DNA of 64,000 nucleotides. It comes from Mangifera indica. Lineage: Eukaryota > Streptophyta > Magnoliopsida > Sapindales > Anacardiaceae. The position numbers were made by a program, and so were the translations under genes. This document shows positions 24,195 to 35,966 of the stretch, one piece after another. The stretch's first letter is position 1. The number at the start of each line of letters is the position of its first letter. The DNA lies in assembly GCF_011075055.1 (NCBI RefSeq), contig NC_058139.1, positions 16,017,584-16,081,583 of the forward strand, written 5' to 3'. The notes beneath the pieces were generated by a model. That model made no database searches. It was not told where the DNA came from and was given only the letters and a program-made list of their open reading frames with translations.

Positions 24195-24963
24195 CTTAAT
24201 TTGTGAGAGAATTAGCTTTTGCTAGCTTTTGTTAAAATGAACTCATGAATATAAAATGAAATAAAAGCCCATTTTTATAGTGATGACTAATTAATAATTT
24301 CATTTATGTTATTTGGTCTATTGAAATTCTCAATTTAAACTATGACCATGCATGTATATTAATTATATACATTAGCCACCTTAATTTCATCTCATTAACA
24401 TCTTAACTTTTAAAATGTTACTTTTGCGCCCACATAACAATTTATATGATTTTATTTTATAATCCTTTAAAAGGTGTTAGCCAACCCTGGATAATCAATC
24501 CTTACTCTCAAAATTTTTGGTTTATTGGTGTGACCTTTCAGGTTCATCATGGTATAGCTGTGAGCCATTTTTTAAAGGATTTGAAAATTTATCCGGAACC
24601 TTAACAACTATGATAAACATTTAGCAATGTACATAACCCCTAAACCACGATGAAGAAACACTCCATTGAACCTAATTTCCCATTTGTATATTCTATGTAG
24701 TTAAGATCCTTCTATTATCTAATTTTAATCAATTTTGCTCTCATAGTTCATTAGAACCCTAATTTTGATACACTATAAATGGTCGAACGATATATTCGAA
24801 ACACGTCATTACGAGCACCTTTGTATAACTTATATTATACTCTAGCCAAAAATTTTAGATTATAATATTTATTGATATTCATTCAAGAACTTAGATCCAG
24901 ATCGAATCATTAGATATCTTGAACCTAAATTTCTGAGTCTGAATCCAGTCTTAATGATAATTC
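24195..24963 (-). repeat. fragment of a C1-type LTR
   Basis: Matches 6790-7545 in the same orientation (for example CTCACTAACATCTTAACTTT-like and TTATTGGTGTGACC segments). It is cut on the right by the start of C4, so it is the target into which C4 inserted. Confidence 0.8.
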
Positions 24964-26596
24964 TTTTACGGTAAGTGCCCTAAAGCCAATTGAATTTGAT
25001 ATTTGTGGATGTAATTTTATATTAATTATAAATAAAAACATCAATTGTTATTTAATTTATACATTGACTATTTATATGATTGTATAAATAACATGTTCTT
25101 AGAATGGTAAAACTTTGACAAAGGGATTAGGCGACTAATCATGAAAACCCTATGTACCTATTAAGTGATCATTCTAAAAATGTCTATAATCTTGACATTA
25201 CAATGAATAAAGACACATGTAATGATGATGAGATTATGATAGTGTTGAACAACCTTACCAAAAATGACAATAGTTCTCACGTATCGAAGTTATTATAGAT
25301 AGCTTGGTGCAACGGATGGGTGGGTGCATGTTGTAGACGTATTCATTAGACTAACCTAATCAGAGGATATCCATATGGATGACTGCTCTAGTGTTTATGG
25401 AATAAATCCTTTGAATATCACGGGTGTATGTGATCCTTTGGCTTGAGATCGCCAAATTGTCTCGTCTAATCGACATGGTATAACACTATCTAACATGCCA
25501 CTATAATTGGGTAACTAGAAAGGTAGTAATCAACCATATCATAAGATACATGAATGTTATGGTTGATCGATAAATGATTCATGATTCTTGAACACAAGAA
25601 AAAATACCTTACATGAGAATACTAAATGACAGATTGAATATGTGCCCATACTAGGATAAGGTTGTAGTCTAATCCATGTTAGTCATTGATGTATATCAGT
25701 TCATACCTAGAAACTACTAAGATAGATATTTTTCTATGTCTTAACCTCGAGAGATATTAGATGATGAAAGAATTGAATTGCATCTAACTATGATGTTGTA
25801 AAAACTTAACAGATGCCCATAGACACTTTATCATCTATATGGCCATGATGTTTTGTTAGAAGCTAATATTGGTTTATTTTTGAATTCGATCTGAATCCAG
25901 ACACTATTGGTTCAATAGAAAGTTTATAGGTCACACATATATAGAGGTTGATTTGAACTCAAAGACAAAGATTATTTGGAAATGATCCTAGTATTTAAGG
26001 AGAGAGAGAAATAATTAAAAAACTAGGTTTCGCCTATTCTGGTTGAAGAACCCAGTTGACCATGCTTTGACCCAGGCATACTTCGTGTGCATGGTGTTGA
26101 TCGGTACCATGGAAAATAAAAAAACATGGCATGACTGGACAAAGGATTGCCTAACTATACAAGACTTAAAGACATGTCGAACGACATATTTGTGTTGAAA
26201 GTGTCAGGCATGGTTGAAATTCTTACCATAATTGGACACCTGCACATATATAAAACGTGTATTAAAATAAACAAAAACACAAGAAAAGAAAAAGCAGAAT
26301 ACCCTAGCCATGAATTTTTTTTGTTTTCCTCTCCTCCTCTTATGAAAACATTAGTCCAGTTGGTGAGCTTTAGCAACCTCTTCACCTAGATTGCCTCTTT
26401 TATGTTTGTGCTTTGCATGGATAGTGTTTAGTCTTTAGCCATGTGAATATTTGGAGGAGCCATCAATACAATTTAAAATTCTAAAACATCCTATGAGTGT
26501 TTTGCATGTTTATGAACGTATGTCTAAAATGAGAATCATCATTAAGGTTTTTAGGATTGTTTCATTTTAAAAAATTTTAAATTTCACTATGCTACC
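24964..26596 (+). repeat. C4 5' LTR, main part
   Basis: The first bases, TTTTACGGTAAGTGCCC, correspond to TGTTAGGGTAAATGCCC in C7, so the TG end has decayed. It matches the 3' LTR at 59979-61256. A putative TATA box, TATATAAAAC, is at 26247. It is interrupted at 26596 by the hAT element, with TSD copy ATGCTACC at 26589-26596. Confidence 0.88.
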
Positions 26597-27724
26597 TAGA
26601 CCTGGCCACAGGCCGGTTTGGCCCGTGAACCAGATCGAAACCGACCCAGATGAAACCGAAATCGGAATCGGACTGAACCGAAATCGAAACCAGATTTTGA
26701 CGGTTCAGTTTCGGTTTATCTAAATTGGAATCGTGAAACTGTCAGTTCACACCGGTTTATGAACCGATATATAAATCGACGGTTTACTGTGCTAAACCAA
26801 AAATTTTAGAATTTTTAGAATTTTTTAAAAATTTATTTAAATAGCCAACGGTTCTTTGCGCAGGGAACCGTTGGCTTGCAGCAGAAGAAGAAATTGCACC
26901 CCTACAATTTTTTAAATTACAATTTACCCCCCTATTTTTTAATTTTCAAAAATTTTTTTTTCTATATATATATCAATTCAAATTTCGTTCTCTCAAATTT
27001 CAATCTCTCTACTACTCTCACTCTCAATCCTTCAAACTCTCATTCTCATTCTGTCAATTCTTAATACTCTCTCAATCTTTCAATTCAATCAAATTCTCTT
27101 AAATTTAATTAAATTTTTTCTTAATTTTTTATTAATTCTAATTTCTATTTTTATTATACAATTCATAATTAATTATAAAATTTATTTCTATAATTAATTT
27201 TATTTATTATTTTTGTATTATCTTTCCTAATTAATTATATAATTTATTTATATAATTAATTTTATTTACTTTTTTATTATCTTTTATAATTAATCAAATA
27301 ATTTATTTATATAATTAATTTTATTTATTATCAAAAAATGGCAAGTAATGGAAATTCTTCCGGTAATAGGAGATTTGGTCAATATTCACATATATCAAAT
27401 GTGAATGAAAATCAACTTATAGACCCCAAGAAGATACGTAGGAAGCTTAATTGAAAAATTAAGTCCAAGCTTTTTTTTTAATTTTCAATTATTGTAATTA
27501 ATAATTTAAAAATTAAATCAAGATCATGTATTAGAATTGACGGTTCAATATCGGTTTCAAACTAAAACCGTCGGTTTCGAACCGAGGCTATGAACCGGAA
27601 CCGTCGATTTCGAACTGTAGACGAACCGTCCTATTACAGTTTTGGTTCAGGGTCTTTATGTTTTCAAACCATGAACCAGTGATTTCGAACCGAAACTGAT
27701 GGTTCACGAACCGTGGCCCGACTA
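26597..27724 (+). mobile_element. D5: non-autonomous hAT-type DNA transposon
   Basis: Bounded by 8-bp duplications ATGCTACC (26589-26596) and GTGCTACC (27725-27732), one mismatch. Terminal inverted repeats are TAGACCTGGCCAC on the left and, read inward from the right, TAGTCGGGCCAC. Both the 8-bp TSD and the TAG...GGCCAC termini fit the hAT superfamily. Both ends are rich in short ACCGA / TCGGT motifs, likely subterminal transposase-binding repeats. The AT-rich middle keeps only a scrap of a transposase start, so this is an internal-deletion derivative of a larger element. Confidence 0.9.
27338..27454 (+). pseudogene. truncated N-terminus of a transposase in D5
   Basis: A 38-codon frame starts MASNGNSSGNRRFGQ in a good plant start context (AAAAAATGGC) and ends RRKLN-stop. 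It lies in the middle of the hAT element, after an AT-rich leader, where an autonomous parent would begin its transposase. No BED finger or catalytic domain remains. The assignment to a transposase is inferred from position, not from homology I can recognise. Confidence 0.45.
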
Positions 27725-27759
27725 GTGCTACCACTTATCAATGTCTTTAAAACCTTACA
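27725..27759 (+). repeat. C4 5' LTR, last part
   Basis: Begins with the right TSD copy GTGCTACC and runs to the LTR end ACCTTACA. It continues the U5 sequence broken at 26596. Confidence 0.85.
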
Positions 27760-28107
27760 GTGGTATCAAAACTACTATTTAGCATATTTTTATGAAAATA
27801 TATACCAAATGTTAGTTTTGATTGATTTTATATGTTGATTATATGTATTCGGATTAATCAAAACTGTTAAAATTGATAAAAATGATTTGTAATTATATTG
27901 TTGCATGATTTGTTGAGGAACACATACAACATAAATTGTATTAAATTATTGAGTGATGATTCCTGAATCTTGTTTGAATTTTGTTGATATTGTAGGTTTA
28001 ATTTTTGGTCAAAAGCTATAAGTTTCGTATTTTTGCACAACATTGTCTTCAAATCCTATTGAGTACATACTTACGGTTTATGTGTTGTATTCCTTCACCC
28101 TAGTGAT
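27760..28107 (+). other. C4 primer site and first part of leader
   Basis: 27761-27773 reads TGGTATCAAAACT, a partly decayed initiator tRNA-Met site. The following 300 bp match the start of the C2 leader (10430-10740) and of the C7 leader. It ends in GTGAT (28103-28107), the left duplication of the S6 solo LTR. Non-coding. Confidence 0.8.
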
Positions 28108-28120
28108 ATAGGGTTTTCAT

Positions 28121-30586
28121 TGTTAGGGTAAATGCCTTAAAGCCAATTAATTTGACATTTGTAATTGTGATTTATCTAATATATAAATAAAAGGATTTAT
28201 AGTTGTTCAATTGATATGATTATCTATTATATGATTGTGTGAATAACATGTCTTTAAAATGGTAAAATTGTGATGAGAGAATCAAACGACAGATTGTGGG
28301 AACCCTATATGCACATTAGATGACTATTATAGAAAAGTTTATAATCTCAACATTACAATGACCAAGAGAACATGTAATGGCGATGAGATTATTATAGTGT
28401 TGAGTGACTCCAATGAAAGATGACAACAGTTTTTACGTATTGAAGCTATTTGCTGACAACTTAGTACAACACATGAATGCACATTGTAGACATGTTTATC
28501 AGGCTGACCTTACTAGTAGATATCCTTATAGGTGATTGTTTTAGTGTCTATGGAACAAATCCTTTAAACACCATGGTTGCATATGATCTTTTGACTTAAA
28601 GGTGCCAAACCATCTTGTGTAAAGATTGGTATAGTTTGACTATCCAACATATCACTGTAATAATGGTATCACAAAGGTAATGGATAAGCATATCATGAGA
28701 TACATGAAGGCTATGGTTGATCAATAAGAGATTTGTCACTCTTGAACACAAGAAAAGATATCTCATATGCAAATGCTAAAAGACATTCATGAGTGCATGA
28801 ATCTATGGCCATAATAGGATAAAGATATAACATAATCCATATAAGTCATTAATGTGTATTAGCTTTTATAGAGGAACTACTAAGATAAACACACTTCTAT
28901 GTCTTAGCCTCAAGAAATATCAATTAACAAAATGATTGAATTGCATATAATTGTGATGTTGTAAAAGCTTATAAAGATGTTCACTGACATTCTATCGTAA
29001 GAATGGCCACGATACTTGGCTAAAGGCCAATCTTGGTCTGTGTCTGAATTCGATCTAAATTCAGATACTACTATCTCGATAAAAAGCTTATAGGTCATAT
29101 GCATTAAAGGTTGATACGAACCAAGAGGCAAGAATCGTTTTACGACAATCTTGAGATAATGAAAAAAAAATGCACGTATGGATGCATTTTGACTAGAGTC
29201 ATTTAGTATGCACAGTGCCACGTGGTATTGTGCAAGTGCACTATATTGTTTCGGTTAGACCTATTTAGGAGTCCAACTAAGTAAGGCCAAATGATGAATG
29301 TGAGTCAATCGGTTGAGTTAACTTATAGGTAAACTATTTTAGTTAAACAAAGATTCTTCAAAGTCCTTGTTTGATAGAAAGTTTAGGTTGAGTTGGAATG
29401 CTAGTTTAATTAGGATTCTTATGCATTAAAACTTTCAATAAATTAAAATTTTAATTTAATAAGAACTCTTAGACAATTTATCACCTAAGTTGTTAGAGTC
29501 CTAACTAACTTAGGATTCATGTGTACTTTATAAATAAAGTTGTTTAGTTTGAGTCAAATTAAAAAAAAAAACACAATAATCCAAAACACATACATCCGAA
29601 ACACATATCTCTATGCCTAGAATCTTGTTAACATAAGCTTCCATTGTCGTCATTTAATTTTCAAGATCCAATCGATTAAAGCCTTAGTAGCCTTCTTTTT
29701 GGATTGCCTCCCATTTGTGCTCTATGTGAATACCATTGTGCCACCTCAAGAGGGTTAGATAGCGATCTTTACATAGTCACATGAAGTCTTGGAGGAGCTA
29801 ACAATGCAAGTATAATTTCTAAACACCCTATATGTGTTTAACGTCATGTGGCATCATGTAAATGCACTGTATGGTTTCTATTAGACCTATTTAGGACTCT
29901 AATCTAGTTAGGCTAAATGATGGATGCAAGTCAATTGGTTGAGTTAACTCGTGCATAAGTTATTTTAGTTAAACAAAGGCTCTTCAAAGTCTTTATTTGA
30001 TAGAAAGTTTAGGTTGAGTTGGAATACTAATTTAATTAGGATTCCTATGCATTAAAAATTTCAATAAATTAAAAGCTTTAATTTAATAAGAACTCTTGGA
30101 CACCTTATTACTTAAATAGTTAGAGTCCTAACTAACTTAGAATTCATACATACTTTATAAATAAAAGTGTTTAGTTTGAGTCAAATTAAAAAAAAAAGAC
30201 ATAATAATCCAAAACACATACATCCTAAGCACACATCTTTATGCCTAAAATATTATTAAGGCAAGTTTCCATGGTCGTCATCTGATTTTCAAGATCTAGT
30301 CGATAGAAGCCTTAGTAACCTTCTTTTTGGATTGCCGCTTATTTGTGCTTTGTATGGATACCAAGGCGTCACCTCAAGAGGGTTGGACAGTGATCTTTAC
30401 ATAGGCACGTGAAGTCTTAGAGGATCTAACAACGCAAGTATAATTTCTGAACACCTTATATATGTTTAACATATTCGTGAATCTATGCATTAAAAAGGGT
30501 ATCCTATATGGGTTTTAGGATCGTTGATAATTTCAAAATTTTTAATTCCACTACATTACTAGTTAACAGTGCCTTAAAACCTTATA
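28121..30586 (+). repeat. C7 5' LTR
   Basis: Starts TGTTAGGGTAAATGCC and ends ACCTTATA. About 2.47 kb, against about 1.84 kb for the 3' LTR; the difference is the tandem duplication at 29214-30474. Confidence 0.9.
29214..30474 (+). repeat. 630-bp tandem duplication inside the C7 5' LTR
   Basis: Units of about 630 bp, 29214-29842 and 29843-30474, both run from a GTG-G-AT-GTGCA region through TTTGATAGAAAGTTTAGG to ATAATTTCT-AACACC. Each holds a TTATAAATA motif (near 29528 and 30155), so the putative core promoter is doubled. The 3' LTR has one unit (about 37060-37685). Confidence 0.88.
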
Positions 30587-32380
30587 GTGGTATCAGAACC
30601 ACTTTTGAGGCAAACTTTCATAAAAATATACCTACAAGTTTTGTTTATATTTATATGTTGTTGTATGTAATTGATAAAAAATCAAAACCCTAAAATTGAT
30701 AAAATTGATTTGCAATTATGTTGCAATACGATTTGTAGAGTTTAAAAACAACGTAAAGATGTGTTAAATTTATTGAGTGATTATTCCTAAAATTTTCTTG
30801 AGTTTAATTGTTGATGCAGGATTAAATTCAAGGTTGATAGCTGGTTTGTCAGATGAACGTGGTTCACATGCAATTATTGTTCACAGAATGATTGGCTTGC
30901 CTTTACACATTGGCTCCTGGATTTCCTATCACTAGAGAGTCTATAAATTGAGACTAAAAACATCACCGTGCAGAGTTGGAACAAAAATTGAATAGGGTGG
31001 TGTAACGCACGACAAGGTTGCTCCATACCAAGATGCAAGCCTAGACAAAATTTGTTTTGGGGGTCAACAAAGGTGGTGACTTAAGCTTTGGCCACTTGGA
31101 GTTGGTAGGGCAGTTTTTGGTCTATCCTGTTCCTGAGGTACAGGCTAGTGCGTTGTTAGACGACATCCATTTAAGTAGTTTTGTCTAGGTTGTGCGTTGT
31201 TATTGGTACACTTGTTGCACCTCGAATTTGGGAATTAGATTTTGGTTCGCGTTTTGTTAAATTGGAACCAAAAACTAAAATTTTATTGAGTCTTATGGTT
31301 GGACAATTATTTTGTAAGGTTTTAGGGATAAAAATGTAATTTAGCACTTGGCCAACTAATAATTAAAATTTAATTTTAATTGGATGTGTATGTATGAATG
31401 TATGTATGCATGGTGCCTAGTACACAAGTAGTGAACTGATATTAATTTATTTTATTTTATTTATTTTCTTTGGGTTGTAATTCTCAAGTGGAGCTTGTGC
31501 GCCCTACCTTAATTTCACTTTTTCTTCACTTTGGGTTGTTATTTTATTTTCTTACAATAATGTAACTAAAAAAATAAACCCATGTAATTATTGAAGACTA
31601 GAGGCAAAAAGGACAAGTGCAAAGATAAAGACCCAAAGACAAAATATTCACCTAGGTTGACCAGTGAGACCTCTCTTAGCTCTAAAGTTTGACATTAGAT
31701 ATGATTATGTATTGACATGTTTTAATTTTATGTTGTCGGATGGATGTGAATGGTTATATTTTTTCAAATATCACCTAACATATGATATAAAATCTGATGA
31801 GAGTAATTAATTAAAAACCTTCAATTTAAATATTAAGTTTAAGATTAAATTAGTGTCTTTTAATGTGATGCCTTAATTAAGCCCTTATTTGCTAAAACGA
31901 AAGGTGCACTTCTACTAGGTAAAAATTAGGAGATGTTCATATCGGATCTGACTTAATTAGTGTACTTTGCTTATTCGTCAAAATAAAGGTCATGTATGTT
32001 AGAGGTATGAGTAAGGAATACATTTATTTATGCAAAGTGATATGTAGTATCCACCCTACTGATATTGAAAGTCATATTTGAGGTTGCATGTTTTGTTAGA
32101 CTAAAACCTAATTTGAGATCATGGGCTTTTGAAGATTAATTTGAAATTTACCTATTTCATTATTTGAACTTGGTTGCCAAAACAAAGGGGAGAATTAATA
32201 CGATGAGGTCTTGGTCCATTATAAAGTTTATCGAAACTTTTTAAGTACAATAGTAAGAGCTATTGGTTTAAGGAAAATAGTGGAAGTATTTTAAATAATT
32301 AAATTCATAATAAAAATGAATATTAATTATGAATAAAATTACTAATTATATTTATTTGTAAATTGTAGATCAAATTATCA
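30587..32380 (+). other. C7 primer site and leader
   Basis: 30588-30600 is TGGTATCAGAACC, nearly the canonical initiator tRNA-Met site. The leader start and end match those of C2 and C4. The middle (about 30840-31240) is unique, visibly less AT-rich, and matches nothing else here. I see no gene in it. Confidence 0.75.
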
Positions 32381-32890
32381 TTATGTGAAACCCAACGTAT
32401 CAATCAATTCTTGAAAAAGAAAATAGGCTCATTAAAAGCAACTTTAGTAATTAGTACAAAAATTTTGGATTATTCAGTGTTAGGAAAAGAGGTTGTACAT
32501 TTTTTAAGGGTCGTTGCCCTATGAGCCTACTCCCGATGATACCTAAGAGGAAAAAGAACATAATGAAATGGATGCTCTGTGGAAGTTCAGTGCCTTATGC
32601 TAACTTCCATGTCACCTGAGCTTCAAAAACAACATGATCCATATTTACACACCTTCGATAGTTATATGCCACTTGTGCGAAGGCTAAACGATATGAGATG
32701 TCAAGTGTATTGTTTGATTGCAAACTCTCTACTAGTTGACCCTCATAAGGTTGTCTGCTTCTATTGTGGCAAAGTTGGTCACTAGAGGAGATATTACAAA
32801 ACCTTCATAGAAAACAGGAAGAAAAAAACAGTTGAAGCTTAAACTTCAGGTATGTTTGTCACTAAGATAAACTATTCTTTTTGTTCATCC
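32381..32890 (+). pseudogene. C7 gag (copia), internally shortened
   Basis: Begins near 32380 with MSN-like text parallel to the C4 gag start, then scattered gag fragments. The knuckle at about 32755-32800 reads VCFYCGKVGH-stop-RRYY: the first two Cys and the His are kept, the next codon (usually Trp) is a stop, and the last Cys is Tyr. Compared with C4, the central capsid part present at 41420-41670 is missing. It is not functional. Confidence 0.7.
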
Positions 32891-34340
32891 TAGGTTGTAA
32901 ACATAGGATGTGGTACTCATATTTGTTCTAATATGTAGAAATTGCAACACATTAGACTGTTTACTAAAAGAGAGGTCAACCTACGAGTTGGAAATTGAGT
33001 ATAAGCTGTTACATTAACCATAAGAGTTTATTATCTTAGCTTGCCTACTAGGCTTGTTTTATAATTAAATAAATTTTATTTTGTTCTATCTATTTCTAAA
33101 AATTTAATTTTTGTATTTGTTTTAGACAAGGAAAGGTATCATTTTTTATTGTTGGTGGTAGTATAAATACTAGCTTTAATAATATTCTTTATGGAACAGT
33201 TGATCTGTATAATGGTTTGTACATTTTAAAACTGGATAATTAAATTCTCAATGTGCAAAATAATAAACATTTGAAAACAAATGAACTAAATACCATATAT
33301 CTATGGCATTGCAGGCTAAGCCACATAAAACCGAAACACATATCAAGATTTCTTGAATAAAAAGTTTTATAATCATTTGACTTTTAATCTTATGATGAAT
33401 GCAAACCATGCCTATTGGGTAAGATGGCCAAAACATCCTTCATTAGACGCAATGAAAGGGTGCCTAAACTATTAGGGATTATTCACAGTGATATGTGTAG
33501 GCCCATGACAGTGCATACTAGATATGGGAAAACCTAATTTGTCACATTTACTAATGACCTTAGTAGATATAGTTATGTGTTTGTGTTGAAACACAAGTCG
33601 AAATGCTTTGATAAATTAAAAGAATTCAAGAACGAGGTAAAAAAGCAACTTGGAAAACAAATTAAAATCCTTTACAGTGACCATAGAGGTGAATATCTAA
33701 ATGTCAAATTTAGAGGATACTTGAAGGAACATGAGACAGTCTCTCAACTTGCTCCTCTTGGTACACCACAACATAATAGTGTATCTGAATGAAATAATAA
33801 GATCTTGATGGAAATGGTTAGGTCCATGATGAGTTTTACCAATCTACCCATGTTTTTCTAGAAACATGCCCTAAAGACTATTGTTTATACACTAAATTGC
33901 ATCCCTTCTAAATTTGTGGCTAAAACTCCATATAAGTTGTGGACTAGGTGAAAGCCCAATCAAAATACTTGAAGATTTAGGGCTATAAAGCTTATGTCGA
34001 GAAATTGACTTCAAATAAGCTAAATGTTAAGTCTTAAAAGTGTATCTTTATGGGATACCTAAAAGAAACTAAGGGATATGGCTTCTACCACCCGGAGGAG
34101 CAAAACATCTTTGTTGCTTATACCAATATGCTCTTTGTGAAAGAATTTATTCTCAAAAGGACTAGTAGAAGATGGGTAAAATTTGATAAAGTTCCTGTTC
34201 AACAAGATACCACAGATGTTAGACAAAACAATATGCCATTACACATGGTTAATCATAAAAAACTTCCTCAACCTTGAGAGGAATAACCTTAGAGCACACA
34301 AGAGCTACGTAGATCTACACGACTACATCGTGAGCTAGAA
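32891..34340 (+). pseudogene. C7 protease-integrase (copia)
   Basis: The protease active site at 32894-32920 reads VVNIGCGTHICSN; the catalytic Asp codon (32900-32902) is Asn. Integrase zinc ligands are visible as LWHCRLSHI (near 33310) and ECKPCLLGKMAK (near 33400-33430). The core has IIHSDMCRPM (Asp 33490-33492), then 33577-33792 LKHKSKCFDKLKEFKNEVKK and LYSDHRGEYL (Asp 33679-33681), then SVSE (Glu 33787-33789). The second Asp and the Glu are 35 residues apart, as in D,D-35-E. The C-terminal GFYHPEEQNIFVAYTN (34081-34130) follows after frameshifts. Confidence 0.87.
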
Positions 34341-35945
34341 AGATTTGGTTTTCTTATGACTCAATATGGAGACATATTGGTCATCTTTGATAATGGACTT
34401 ATGACTTACGATAATGCTTTCTTGAGTCTAGATTCTAACAAATGGTTAAATGCCATAAAATTTGAAATACACTATATGTATCAAAACCAAGTATGGACTA
34501 TGATGGATGCAATTGAAAGAGTAAAACCCATAGGGTGCAAATAGGTTTTTAAAAACAAAAATGGCATGGAAAATAACGTGCATACCATAAAACACGGTTG
34601 GTTGCTAAAGATTTCACACAAAAATATGACATTGACTATGATGAAACCTATTTTCTAGTCACTATACTTAAGTCTATTAGAATTATGCTTGCTATTGTTA
34701 TATATCATGGCTATGAAATCTTTCAGATGAATGCCAAAACTGCCTTCATGAATGGTAACCTTGTAAATGACATCTATATAACGCAACCTGATGGTTTGTT
34801 TTTTGTTGGATAGGCTAATAAAGTATGTAAGTTGTAAAAGTCTATTTATGGGCTTAAAAAGGCTTTTAAAAGATGGAATATTCTTTTTTATGAAGTTGCA
34901 CAAGAATTTGATTTTATGAAAAAACGAAGACAAGTTCTGTGTGTATAAGAAGGTCAGTGGGAGTGTGATTACATTTCTAGTATTGTATATCGATGACATC
35001 TTGATTATTGGAAATGACTTACTAAACTTGTAATCGATAAAGACTTGGTTATCTAAGTGTTTCTCCATAAAAGACTTAGGAGAAACAACCTACATTCTTA
35101 GGATTAAAATTTACTTAGATAGAGAGCATAGACTATTAGGCTTAGGTTAAAACATATAAATAGATGAAGTGTTGATGAGATTCCTTATGAAGGAATCCAA
35201 GAAAGATTTTCTACTTATGTCCATGGTGTATATCTTTCAAAATTTGAAGGAGATAAGATAGGTAGGATCCTATATACCTTAGCTATAGGATTAATCATTT
35301 ACGTCATGCTATGTACAAGATTTGATATCTCATATGCCTGAGTGTTTAGAGTTGATATCAATTTGATTTAGGTGAAAAACACTGGATAACTATTAAAGAC
35401 ATTTTAAACTACCTGTGAAGGACTAAGGATGTATTCTTGATTTATAAAAAGGATTCTGAACTCACTATTAGAGGCTATAGTTATGTCAATTTCCAAACTG
35501 ATCGAGATGATTTTAAATCACATTCTAGGTTTGTGTTTTGTTTGAATAGTGGTACAGTAAGCTAGAAAAGCTCTAAGTAATGTACAGTCGCTGATTCTAC
35601 AATAGAGTTTGAGTATATTAGCCTTTCAGAAGTGGTAAAAGAGGCTATATAAATTAAGAATTTCATAACTAAATTTAGAGTGGTTGCAAGCAATACTGAG
35701 TTGATTGAGCTCTATTGTAATAACAATCGAATGATTGCTCAAGTAAAGAAGCCATGGTCTCATCAAAGTCTTAAGCATATACTAAGATAATATAATCTAA
35801 TCCAAAAGATTATTCAGCAAGATAACATACAGATAGAAAGGATTGATACAGATAACAATTTAGCTGACCTATTAACAAAGCCACTTTTGCAATAGAAGTA
35901 TGATAAACACATAGCAGGATTGCGTATTAGATACACGACCGATTG
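34341..35945 (+). pseudogene. C7 reverse transcriptase-RNase H (copia)
   Basis: 34356-34544 reads LMTYDNAFLSLDSNKWLNAI and VKPIGCK. 34598-34813 reads MVAKDFTQKYDIDYDETYFL, IRIMLAIVIYHGYEIFQMNA and TAFMNGNLVNDIYITQPDG. The catalytic box at 34986-34997 is YIDD, intact. Then KDLGETTYILRIKIY (about 35075-35120), a STIEFEYISLSEVVKEA stretch (about 35595-35650) that keeps the RNase H Glu, ELYCNNNRMIA and IDTDNNLADLLTKPL (about 35845-35890). The stops and frameshifts are fewer than in C2 but still fatal. Confidence 0.88.
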
Positions 35946-35966
35946 GCTATAGTGCAAGTGAGAGAT

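Noticed and set aside
28910..29221. 103-codon minus-strand open frame
   Set aside because: Entirely inside the C7 5' LTR; the matching 3' LTR region (36806-37075) has a different, shorter frame.
34655..35068. 137-codon minus-strand open frame
   Set aside because: Antisense of the C7 reverse transcriptase (the YIDD region is on the plus strand).
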